Below, piece by piece: positions 1-6,639 of a DNA stretch of 15,695 nt. This stretch comes from JAPLLS01 sp041309145 (GTDB lineage Bacteria; Omnitrophota; Gorgyraeia; Gygaellales; Profunditerraquicolaceae), in the NCBI GenBank assembly GCA_041309145.1, contig JBFZAG010000126.1:1-15695 (forward strand), given 5' to 3'. The notes beneath the pieces are model-generated. The model searched no databases and was not told the DNA's origin. It worked only from the letters and a program-made list of their open reading frames with translations. Numbering within the stretch: the stretch's first letter is position 1; the number at the start of each line of letters is the position of its first letter. A program made the translations under genes and the position numbers.

Positions 1-589
1 TCGAGCAGAAGACCGCGCGCATGTAATCTCCTCCGTAAAGCGCGGGATCGTCCTGGGGCACGGTCCAGCCGATGCGCAGAGCCACGAACTGCATTCCTAA
101 ATAAGATAAATGGCGGCCCAGGCTTTCCCCGAACACTTTCGATTCTCCGTAAAGGCAGATCGGGCTGGGAGGCATATCCAGGGTTATGCGCTGCCTGGAA
201 TCGCCGCGCAGGACCTCTGCGATCGCAGCTTCATGATAAAAATTGGAGCTGGCGTAAACGATCTTTTTGACCCCGGCGGCCCGGGCTTCTTCAAAGACCA
301 GGCTGGCGGCCAGGAAATTATTGCGGAAAGTCGCAGCGCGGGGAGCGTCCGGACGGGGATTGCCCGCCAAGTGGATGAGGGCGTCCAAACCGTTAAATGC
401 GTCTTTGAGCTCGGCCTTGATCCCGAAATCGATCTTTTTGAATTCAGCCCCCACGGGAACGCCGGGAGGCTTGAGATCAAACAGGCAGAGCCGGTATTTT
501 TCGCCCAGCCCTTTTTGCAGGGTGGAGCCGATATTGCCGGAGGAGCCGGTGATCCCGACTTTTTTGGTCTTTGAATGGCTAGCTTCCAT
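1..589 (-). CDS. NAD-dependent epimerase/dehydratase, uronate dehydrogenase-like (partial, 3' end outside window)
   Basis: Read on the minus strand from ATG at 589 the frame stays open to the window edge, giving 196 N-terminal residues of an extended short-chain dehydrogenase (Rossmann fold). Visible motifs: the dinucleotide-binding GSSGNIG at residues 15-21, an acidic residue (D38) ending beta-2 that favours NAD over NADP, LAGNP near 74-78, the serine in VYASSN (111-116) and the catalytic YGESK (Y147, K151). The VYASSN...LYGESKVFGE...LRIG pattern is closest in my memory to uronate dehydrogenases (NAD-dependent oxidation of galacturonate or glucuronate to the lactone), but many sugar-nucleotide epimerases share it. 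No other in-frame ATG precedes this start before an upstream stop, and there is no Shine-Dalgarno; a promoter lies directly on top of the start. It is divergent from the binding-protein gene. Family call is firm, substrate uncertain. Confidence 0.88.
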   Translation of the reverse strand, partial: MEASHSKTKKVGITGSSGNIGSTLQKGLGEKYRLCLFDLKPPGVPVGAEFKKIDFGIKAELKDAFNGLDALIHLAGNPRPDAPRAATFRNNFLAASLVFEEARAAGVKKIVYASSNFYHEAAIAEVLRGDSRQRITLDMPPSPICLYGESKVFGESLGRHLSYLGMQFVALRIGWTVPQDDPALYGGDYMRAVFCS

Positions 590-597
590 GATTTTGT

Positions 598-626
598 ATT
601 GTATATAAATATACGCCTTCGGTCAA
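598..626 (-). promoter_or_regulatory. sigma70-type promoter for the minus-strand dehydrogenase
   Basis: On the minus strand TTGACC (626-621), a 17-base spacer and TACAAT (603-598) match the sigma70 consensus at five of six positions each. The expected transcription start is about 589-592, so the transcript would begin at or within a few bases of the ATG at 589: a leaderless message, which agrees with the missing Shine-Dalgarno. Confidence 0.7.
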
Positions 627-637
627 CTGGAATTTCT

Positions 638-666
638 TTGCAAAAACCGGGGCTTGGGGTTATAAT
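638..666 (+). promoter_or_regulatory. sigma70-type promoter for the binding protein / sensor phosphatase operon
   Basis: TTGCAA (638-643), a 17-base spacer and a perfect TATAAT (661-666). Transcription is expected to start near 672-674, two to four bases before the ATG at 676, so this message also appears leaderless or nearly so. The two divergent -35 boxes are only 11 bases apart, leaving room for one shared regulator site, though no operator is recognisable. Confidence 0.65.
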
Positions 667-675
667 AATCAGATC

Positions 676-1671
676 ATGAGCCATATTCCTCCCTTCGACC
701 TCAAAAAAATAATTTTCATCATCCTGATCTTTTCTTTATTCTTGAGCCGCGGATATGCCGCTGAGCCGGGGCTTAAAAAAGTGTCGTTTATCCCCGTATG
801 GAAACCCCAGGCCCAGTTTGCCGGGTATTACCTGGCTCAGGAAAAAGGAATATATAAAAAATACGGTTTGGATGTTTCGATCTTGCCGGGCGGCTCGGAA
901 CACCCGCCGATCGATCTGCTTAAACAAGGCAAAGCCGATTTCGCGCTGCTCTGGCTTTCTTCGGGGATCAAATGGCGTTCGCAAGGCCTGGCGCTGGTCA
1001 ATATCGGCCAGGTCGTCAAGCGTTCCGGGCTGATGCTGATAGCAAAAAGATCCAGCGGGATCATCCAGCCCCAGGATCTGCAGAGCAAGAGAGTCAACCT
1101 CTGGGAAGGCGACCTGAGGATCCAGCCCAGCGCTTTTTTCCGGAAATACGGGTTGCAGGTGGAGGTCATCCCTCAGTCGTACAGCGTGAACCTTTTCCTT
1201 CTGGGCGGGGTGGACGCGGTCAGCGCGATGTGGTACAACGAATACGACACTATCCTCAATTCCGGAATAGATCCGGAAGAATTAACCGTGTTCTTTTTTA
1301 ACGACTACGGGCTTAACTTTCCGGAAGACGGGATCTATTGCCGGGAAGAGACTTTTAAAAAAGATCCTCAGGCGGCCAGGGATTTCGTCAAAGCTTCGAT
1401 GGAGGGCTGGGCTTACGCTTTCCAGCACCGGGAAGAGGCTTTGGATATTGTTTTAAAATACATGCGCCTGGCGCATATCCCGGCTAACCGGGTCCACCAG
1501 AAATGGATGCTGGAGAGGATGCAGGACCTTATCTATCCCCAAAATTCCGGATCCGCCCCGGGGACCCTGAATAAAAAAGACTATGAGTTTGTGGCCGGAG
1601 AGCTGGCCGCCGGCGGCTTGATCCAGGATCGCCCGGATTTTGACGCTTTTTATCCTCCGCCGGAGAAATAA
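676..1671 (+). CDS. NMT1/SsuA-like periplasmic substrate-binding protein
   Basis: A 331-residue exported solute-binding protein of the NMT1/THI5/SsuA (NitT/TauT-type) family, which binds small organic ligands between two lobes. The N-terminus is a signal peptide: basic LKK, a hydrophobic run at about residues 12-23, and a likely cleavage after GYAA (26-29). The mature start (KKVSFIPVWKPQAQFAGYYLAQEKGIYKKYGL...) is the typical family beta-strand and helix, followed by DLLKQGKADFAL and a second-lobe segment around DLQSKRVNLWEGDL. Such proteins usually serve an ABC importer, but no permease or ATPase gene is here; instead its stop overlaps the start of a sensor phosphatase. I infer that it may present a ligand to that sensor. 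The ligand cannot be named; the cysteine-rich CCCFC motif of thiamin-precursor-binding family members is absent. Confidence 0.85.
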   Translation: MSHIPPFDLKKIIFIILIFSLFLSRGYAAEPGLKKVSFIPVWKPQAQFAGYYLAQEKGIYKKYGLDVSILPGGSEHPPIDLLKQGKADFALLWLSSGIKWRSQGLALVNIGQVVKRSGLMLIAKRSSGIIQPQDLQSKRVNLWEGDLRIQPSAFFRKYGLQVEVIPQSYSVNLFLLGGVDAVSAMWYNEYDTILNSGIDPEELTVFFFNDYGLNFPEDGIYCREETFKKDPQAARDFVKASMEGWAYAFQHREEALDIVLKYMRLAHIPANRVHQKWMLERMQDLIYPQNSGSAPGTLNKKDYEFVAGELAAGGLIQDRPDFDAFYPPPEK

Positions 1672-3581
1672 TGTTCAAGAACAGAAGCCTCGCCTTTAAA
1701 TTAATCATCTTTTTCTCCGGGTGCAGCGGTTTGGTATTATTCCTGGTCATCGGCCTGAATTATCATTTTTCCGAATCCATCCTCAGGGACAACATCCGGG
1801 AAAATGCCCGGAACATCACTTTGCGCGCCGTGAACAAGATCGAGGCGGAACTGGCGGCGATAAAGAAGATCCCGGAAAATACCGCTCTTTTTCTGGAACA
1901 AGGCCGCCTGAAAAAAGAAGAGATCGCGGACCTCCTGCGCAGGGTGGTCGGCAACAACAGCGAGATCTACGGGATGGGGATCGCTTTTGAGCCTTTCGCT
2001 TTTGACCCCAAAGAGCTTTATTTCGGGCCGTATTACGCCAAAGAGAAAAAGGGGCTGACCCTGACTTACATGGGGGATGAGACTTACCGGTATTTTTACG
2101 AGGATTGGTACCAGATCCCCCGGGAGCTTAACCGCCCGGCCTGGAGCGAGCCTTATTTCGATGAGATCATGATGGCCACTTATTCGGTCCCTTTTTACGT
2201 AAAGACCGGAGAGGCTCCCGAGTTAAGAGGGGTCATCTGCGCGGACATCTCTTTGGATAAATTGACCGATGTGGTCAATTCGGTCAAAGTGCTTAAAACC
2301 GGGGACGCCTATCTGATCTCCAAAAACGGAACGATCATCACCCATTCGGTCAAAGAGCTGATCATGAATGAGACGATATTCAGCGTTGCCTCCGCCAGGA
2401 ACGATAATAATCTGCGCCGGATCGGCAGAAAAATGATCGGAGGAGGATCGGGCTTCGTGCCTTTTATCTCCATTGCCCGGAACAAGAAATGCTGGATGTA
2501 TTATTCGCCGGTGCCATCTACCGGCTGGTCATTGGCGGTGATCTTCCCTGAAGACGAGCTGTTAGAGGATATCCGCAGGAATACTTTGGCAGCCGCAGGT
2601 CTGGGGGCCGGCGGGATATTATTGCTGATAGCGCTGACCGCGGCCCTGGCGCATTCGATCACCCGGCCTTTGCGGGCTATGTCCAAAGCCGCGGAGTTTA
2701 TCGGCAAAGGCGAGCTCGACGTTGAATTGCCGGCGGTAGGTTCGGCAGATGAAGTGGGCAAGCTGGCCCAGGCTTTTTCCAGGATGAAGAGCGCGCTTAA
2801 GGAGCACATAAAACAATTGACCGCGGCTACCGCGGCCAAAGAGCGGATCGAAAGCGAACTTAAGATCGCCCGGGAGATCCAGACCGGGATCCTGCCCAGG
2901 ATCTTTCCGGCGTTCCCCGACCGCAGGGAATTCGACATCTACGCCGTGATGGAGCCGGCCAAAGAAGTTGGCGGCGATTTTTATGATTTTTGCCTGATCA
3001 ACGACACGAAACTTTTTTTCGCCATGGGCGATGTTTCCGGAAAAGGCGTGCCCGCGGCGTTGTTCATGATGATCACCAAGACCCTTTTAAAGAACGAGGC
3101 GCTGCAAGGCTCATCCTCCGCCGAGATACTTTACAAGGTCAATAATATCCTGGCTTTGGACAATAACACCAGCATGTTCGCCACGGTTTTCTGCGGGGTG
3201 CTGGACACCCGGACCGGAGAAGTGGAATTCGCCAACGCCGGGCATAATCCGCCGCTGATGTGTCCGGGGGGAGGACATTTTGAATTCCTGCGGGTCGATA
3301 AAGGTTTTGTTTTGGGGCCGATGGAAAAGTTCAAATTCAAAGCCGATAAAGTAAAGCTCGGCCACGGCGATTATTTCTTTCTCTACACCGACGGCGTCAC
3401 TGAAGCCATGAACGCGAAAAAAGAATTTTTCACCGAAGAGCGGCTGCGTAATACGCTGACGGGATCGGAAGGGAAAACCATCACTGAAATTGTCGCGAGC
3501 CTGCGCAAGGAAATACGCGATTTCGTCCGGGATGAGCCACAGTCGGACGATATTACCATGTTGATCTTTAGATTTAATTAA
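1671..3581 (+). CDS. Membrane sensor phosphatase: Cache-HAMP-PP2C (RsbU/SpoIIE type)
   Basis: A 636-residue inner-membrane protein. TM1 is at about 8-30; an extracytoplasmic region of about 265 residues with a double-Cache appearance (Y/W/F-rich segments such as GPYYAKEKKGLTLTYMGD, then YSVPFYVKTG...GVICADISLDKL and GDAYLISKNGTIITH) precedes TM2 at about 305-326. A HAMP domain (327-378, ITRPL...DEVGKLAQAFSRM) and a signalling helix (382-410, KERIESELKIAREIQ) lead to a PP2C/SpoIIE phosphatase. Metal-binding motifs are intact: GGDFYDF 434-440 (D436), GDVSGKG 453-459 (D454), YTDGVTEA 572-579 and QSDDITM near 624. RsbU-type enzymes dephosphorylate a phosphoserine STAS protein when their sensor is engaged; STAS genes lie downstream at 6296 and 8842. 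The ATG overlaps the upstream TAA by one base, indicating translational coupling to the binding protein. Confidence 0.92.
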   Translation: MFKNRSLAFKLIIFFSGCSGLVLFLVIGLNYHFSESILRDNIRENARNITLRAVNKIEAELAAIKKIPENTALFLEQGRLKKEEIADLLRRVVGNNSEIYGMGIAFEPFAFDPKELYFGPYYAKEKKGLTLTYMGDETYRYFYEDWYQIPRELNRPAWSEPYFDEIMMATYSVPFYVKTGEAPELRGVICADISLDKLTDVVNSVKVLKTGDAYLISKNGTIITHSVKELIMNETIFSVASARNDNNLRRIGRKMIGGGSGFVPFISIARNKKCWMYYSPVPSTGWSLAVIFPEDELLEDIRRNTLAAAGLGAGGILLLIALTAALAHSITRPLRAMSKAAEFIGKGELDVELPAVGSADEVGKLAQAFSRMKSALKEHIKQLTAATAAKERIESELKIAREIQTGILPRIFPAFPDRREFDIYAVMEPAKEVGGDFYDFCLINDTKLFFAMGDVSGKGVPAALFMMITKTLLKNEALQGSSSAEILYKVNNILALDNNTSMFATVFCGVLDTRTGEVEFANAGHNPPLMCPGGGHFEFLRVDKGFVLGPMEKFKFKADKVKLGHGDYFFLYTDGVTEAMNAKKEFFTEERLRNTLTGSEGKTITEIVASLRKEIRDFVRDEPQSDDITMLIFRFN

Positions 3582-3597
3582 GCTAAAGGAGTGAAAA

Positions 3598-4230
3598 ATG
3601 AAGAAAAGCATAGCGGGTTTTTTGGTTTTTTGGGCATTAGTGCTGTTGGTTAACTTTGCCGCTGCCGGAGAGATCCACGAAGCCGCTAAAAGCGGGGATA
3701 TCGTTAAAATGAGAGCGCTCCTGGATAAAAATCCGCAATTGCTTACCGAAAAAGACGAGATCGGCAAGACGCCGGTCCATTGGGCGGTTGGAAAAGGCCA
3801 GCCGGAAGCCTTAAAACTGCTTTTAGATACTTACCGCGCTGATGCCAATATCCGTAATAACAACGGCGGCACTCCTTTACACGTAGCGGCTTCCCAGGCC
3901 CAGCCGGAATGCGCCTTGATCCTGATCGAGCACGGAGCGGATGTCAATGCCCGGACCAGGAACAATTCCACCCCGCTTCATTTTGCCGCATTCAAAGCGG
4001 GAAAGCCCGGCCATTTTGAGGCCGCCCGGATCCTGCTTGAGAACGGGGCGGATGTCAACGCCAAGATCGATACCGGAGCAACCCCATTGTCTATGGCCAT
4101 GTTCAGGAATAACCCTGAAATGATCGCTTTGCTCAAAGAATACGGGGCTAAGCCGGGTGCGGTCTCCCGCGGTAACAGGGGCCAGCGTTCCGGGGCCGGT
4201 AACTACTATTTAGATGACCAGGGTATGTAA
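3598..4230 (+). CDS. Exported ankyrin-repeat protein
   Basis: A 210-residue protein with a signal peptide (MKKS, hydrophobic 6-21, cleavage probably after FAAA near residue 23) followed by about four to five ankyrin repeats from residue 25 to about 180. Repeat signatures are clear: KTPVHWAVGKGQPEALKLLL, GTPLHVAASQAQPECALILI, STPLHFAAFKAG...EAARILLENGADVNA and ATPLSMAMFRNNPEMIALL. Ankyrin repeats are protein-binding scaffolds; exported bacterial ones are commonly periplasmic and no catalytic function should be assumed. The C-terminal 30 residues are Gly/Arg-rich with little structure. A good AAAGGAG lies eight bases before the ATG. It follows the sensor phosphatase by 16 bases without a terminator, so it probably shares that transcript and might modulate the sensor or binding protein in the periplasm; this role is inference. 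Confidence 0.85.
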   Translation: MKKSIAGFLVFWALVLLVNFAAAGEIHEAAKSGDIVKMRALLDKNPQLLTEKDEIGKTPVHWAVGKGQPEALKLLLDTYRADANIRNNNGGTPLHVAASQAQPECALILIEHGADVNARTRNNSTPLHFAAFKAGKPGHFEAARILLENGADVNAKIDTGATPLSMAMFRNNPEMIALLKEYGAKPGAVSRGNRGQRSGAGNYYLDDQGM

Positions 4231-4264
4231 AATCAGTCCTTAGTTGCTGCGGCAGATAAATTTG

Positions 4265-4292
4265 TTGCCAAATCCCCGAAAAATGTTATAAT
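4265..4292 (+). promoter_or_regulatory. Extended -10 sigma70 promoter of the carbohydrate / partner-switch operon
   Basis: TTGCCA (4265-4270), 16-base spacer, TGT followed by a perfect TATAAT (4287-4292), i.e. an extended -10 element. Transcription would start near 4299, giving a leader of about 155 bases before the gene at 4456. A second TATAAT at 4310-4315 lacks a recognisable -35. Confidence 0.65.
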
Positions 4293-4346
4293 ACCAAATA
4301 CTGTCGTTTTATAATACAAACGAAACTTTTAGGCCATGAGGAGTTT

Positions 4347-4400
4347 ATGCACTCATCCCCGAAAACATTTCCTGGAAAGAGGTTTTTTCTTTTAAGCTGA
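4347..4400 (+). other. Putative 17-codon leader peptide ORF
   Basis: ATG at 4347 is preceded by GAGGAG (4338-4343) and encodes MHSSPKTFPGKRFFLLS, ending with TGA at 4398-4400. The stop codon sits inside the 5' arm of the terminator hairpin at 4394-4421, the geometry expected if a terminating ribosome controls the hairpin. The SD-to-ATG spacing of three bases is short. An overlapping alternative (ATG 4336 to TAA 4393-4395, MRSLCTHPRKHFLERGFFF) has a weaker SD. Whether either is translated is unknown. Confidence 0.35.
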
Positions 4401-4431
4401 AAATTCCATAATTTTCGGCTTTTTTATTTTT
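4394..4431 (+). terminator. Intrinsic terminator or attenuator in the leader of the AGE-like gene
   Basis: A 12-bp stem (4394-4405 pairing with 4410-4421, one T-G wobble at 4398/4417) with a CCAT loop is followed by a T-rich tract (4420-4431, one A at 4426). It is the cleanest intrinsic terminator in the window. It lies downstream of a strong promoter yet only 24 bases before the next gene, so it can act as an attenuator for that gene; it would also stop read-through from the ankyrin gene. Confidence 0.75.
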
Positions 4432-4455
4432 GGGCTTAATAAAAAGGGAGAAAAG

Positions 4456-6279
4456 ATGAACGAGATCAAATTCGAGTTTTCCGACACCATCACCGGGTAT
4501 GTAACAAGTTTTGATAAAGCAGCCAGGGTATTCAAAATGAAGACTTCGGACAACCGCGAATACACGATCAGGCTGACGGCTATTACCTATGCCAAAGGGC
4601 CGCGCAACCTGGGAGAAGGCTGGTGCGATTACGGGGACAAGATGGAAGCTTTGTTGAGCACTCCCGGCCAGTATCTTTCCGTTCTGGGGATCTATTATCC
4701 TGAGAAGAACGAGTATCCTTTTGACGCCAAAGTCCTGATCTTTCAGGGCGAGAGCCTGGGAAAGTTCCGTTTCGAAGAGCAGGACTGGTGGATCAAACAG
4801 GCCGCCAGCATCGCGGATTTTTATATCAAAGCCGAGTTCGGAAGCCCCGAGACCATCGATTATAAAAACTACCGGACCATGATCTCTCTGACCGGCGAGC
4901 GCAAGCCGGACCACCGCCAGGAAACCGACACCATCTCGCGGATGGTCTACGGCATGGCCAGCGCGTTCTTGCTGACCGGAGAAGACCGGTTTTTGGATGT
5001 CGCGGAAAAAGGCACCCTTTATCTGCGCGAGCATATGCGTTTTTACGATAGCGAAGAAAATGTGGTCTATTGGTACCACGGCGTCGACGTCAAGCACGGC
5101 CGGGAGCATAAAGTTTTCGCCTCGGAATTCGGGGATGATTATGACGGCTTGCCGATGTACGAGCAGATCTACGCTTTAGCCGGCCCGACCCAGACTTACC
5201 GGATCACCGGAGACCCGGCGATCATGAAAGATATCCAGATGACCATTGAATTGTTCGACCGCTTTTACCTGGATAAAGAAAAGGGCGGTTATTTCTCCCA
5301 TATTGACCCGATCAATCTTGATCCCCGGGCCGAGAGCCTGGGCCGGAACCGGGCCCGGAAAAATTGGAATTCAGTAGGCGACCACGCTCCGGCTTATTTG
5401 ATCAATCTCTGGCTGGCTACGGGCGAGCCCAAATACCGGGATTTCCTGGTCTCGACCGCGGATTGCATCACCAAATATTTCCAGGATTACCAGCATTCGC
5501 CGTTCGTCCAGGAAAAGTTCCACGAGGACTGGAGCCACGATAAGACCTGGGGCTGGCAGCAGAACCGCGGGGTGATCGGCCATAACCTCAAGATCGCCTG
5601 GAACCTGCTGCGGATCAACAGCCTTGCGGCCAAGAAAGAGTATGTTGATTTCGCCAAAAAGATCGCCCAGGTCATGCCGACCGTGGGCATGGATGTCCAG
5701 CGCGGAGGCTGGTATGACGTGATGGAGCGCGAATTAGAGCCGGGGCAGACCTGCCATCGCCATGTCTGGCACGACCGCAAAGCCTGGTGGCAGCAGGAGC
5801 AGGGGATACTGGCTTATGAGATCATGCACGGGGTGCTCAAAGACCAGGAATATCTCAGGCTGGCCCGGGAATCCGCGGCTTTTTACAACGCTTTTTATCT
5901 CGATCACGACGACGGGGCGGTTTATTTCAACGTGCTCAACAACGGTTTGCCTTTCCTGCTCGGAACCGAGCGGCTTAAGGGCAGCCATTCCATGGCCTGC
6001 TACCATTCCATAGAGCTGTGCTATCTGGCCCAGATCTATCAGAACCTGCTTTACACCAAACAGCCGCTGGATCTTTATTTCAAGCCTCAGCCGGGAGGGT
6101 TTCCGGGAAATATTTTAAGGGTGGAGCCGGATATTCTTCCTGCGGGCAGCATACGCATATCCGAAGTCTGGGTAGATAACCAGCCCTGGAATAAATTTGA
6201 CCCTGAAAAACTGACCGTGGATTTGCCGGATCTGAATTCCCGGCCGAAGATCAAAGTCAGGATCGTTCCCGCGAAGTAG
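4456..6279 (+). CDS. AGE-like (N-acylglucosamine 2-epimerase superfamily) (alpha/alpha)6-barrel protein
   Basis: 607 residues, no signal peptide, so cytoplasmic. Residues 1 to about 105 look like a beta-rich N-terminal domain (ITGYVTSFDKAARVFKMKTSDN...); about 110-540 is a helical barrel with repeated aromatic helices, and about 545-607 forms a beta-rich C-terminal tail. The segment at 436-448, HVWHDRKAWWQQE, followed by helices with EYLRLARESAAFYNAFYLD and DGAVYFNVLNNG, matches the K-x-WW-x-Q-x-E segment of AGE-family sugar 2-epimerases and cellobiose 2-epimerases. Typical members are about 400 residues, so this one carries extra end domains. The reaction is unknown: sugar epimerase/isomerase or a six-hairpin glycosidase relative are both possible. 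GGGAGA precedes the ATG by five bases. A STAS gene and glgX follow in the same direction, tying it to carbohydrate metabolism. Confidence 0.65.
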   Translation: MNEIKFEFSDTITGYVTSFDKAARVFKMKTSDNREYTIRLTAITYAKGPRNLGEGWCDYGDKMEALLSTPGQYLSVLGIYYPEKNEYPFDAKVLIFQGESLGKFRFEEQDWWIKQAASIADFYIKAEFGSPETIDYKNYRTMISLTGERKPDHRQETDTISRMVYGMASAFLLTGEDRFLDVAEKGTLYLREHMRFYDSEENVVYWYHGVDVKHGREHKVFASEFGDDYDGLPMYEQIYALAGPTQTYRITGDPAIMKDIQMTIELFDRFYLDKEKGGYFSHIDPINLDPRAESLGRNRARKNWNSVGDHAPAYLINLWLATGEPKYRDFLVSTADCITKYFQDYQHSPFVQEKFHEDWSHDKTWGWQQNRGVIGHNLKIAWNLLRINSLAAKKEYVDFAKKIAQVMPTVGMDVQRGGWYDVMERELEPGQTCHRHVWHDRKAWWQQEQGILAYEIMHGVLKDQEYLRLARESAAFYNAFYLDHDDGAVYFNVLNNGLPFLLGTERLKGSHSMACYHSIELCYLAQIYQNLLYTKQPLDLYFKPQPGGFPGNILRVEPDILPAGSIRISEVWVDNQPWNKFDPEKLTVDLPDLNSRPKIKVRIVPAK

Positions 6280-6295
6280 CTAAAAGGAGAAGAGC

Positions 6296-6637
6296 ATGGA
6301 AATAAAGACCAGCACTCAAGATGGGGCCACAATAATCGAGCTGATCGGAAGCCTGGACGGCAATACCGTTAACGAGGCCCAGGAAAAGATCATGCCGCTG
6401 TTATCCGCCAATAATTTTTCTCTGGTCCTGGACCTGAAAAGCTGCAACTATATTTCCAGCGCCGGTTTGCGGCTGTTGCTTATGGCCGCCAAGCAGCTTT
6501 CTACCCAGGGCGGAGTTTTGCTTTTAAGCGGGCTTTCCCCGGAGATCAAGGATGTCATGGAGATGACCGGGTTCAACAATTTTTTCAAGACTTTTGACAG
6601 CGTTGCCCAGGCCCTCAAGGCAATCGGAAAGGAGTAA
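6296..6637 (+). CDS. STAS-domain anti-sigma-factor antagonist (RsbV/SpoIIAA-like)
   Basis: A single-domain 113-residue STAS protein. In partner-switching systems such proteins are phosphorylated on a conserved serine by an RsbW-like kinase and reactivated by a PP2C phosphatase. Here the phospho-acceptor region is NYISSAGLRLLL; S55 aligns with SpoIIAA Ser58, and the usual preceding Asp is replaced by S54, a variant common outside Bacillus. The rest (IELIGSLDGNTVNEAQEKI, LVLDLKSC, LSPEIKDVMEMTGF) is a textbook STAS fold. AAAGGAGA is six bases before the ATG. It lies between the AGE-like gene (16 bases upstream) and glgX (2 bases downstream), so it is almost certainly co-transcribed with both. 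Likely kinase and phosphatase: the fusion protein at 9171-10721 and/or the membrane phosphatase at 1671-3581. Confidence 0.9.
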   Translation: MEIKTSTQDGATIIELIGSLDGNTVNEAQEKIMPLLSANNFSLVLDLKSCNYISSAGLRLLLMAAKQLSTQGGVLLLSGLSPEIKDVMEMTGFNNFFKTFDSVAQALKAIGKE

Positions 6638-6639
6638 GA

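Noticed and set aside
184..684. 166-codon minus-strand ORF overlapping the dehydrogenase
   Set aside because: Proline/serine-rich shadow in another frame of the same strand; the frame starting at 589 has the full Rossmann and YxxxK motifs.
4310..4315. Second TATAAT in the leader of the AGE-like gene
   Set aside because: No -35 box at a suitable distance (the upstream TATAAT occupies that place), so not called as a separate promoter.
4299..4455. Known riboswitch in the leader
   Set aside because: I could not match the sequence to any riboswitch consensus I know; only the terminator and leader ORF are supported.
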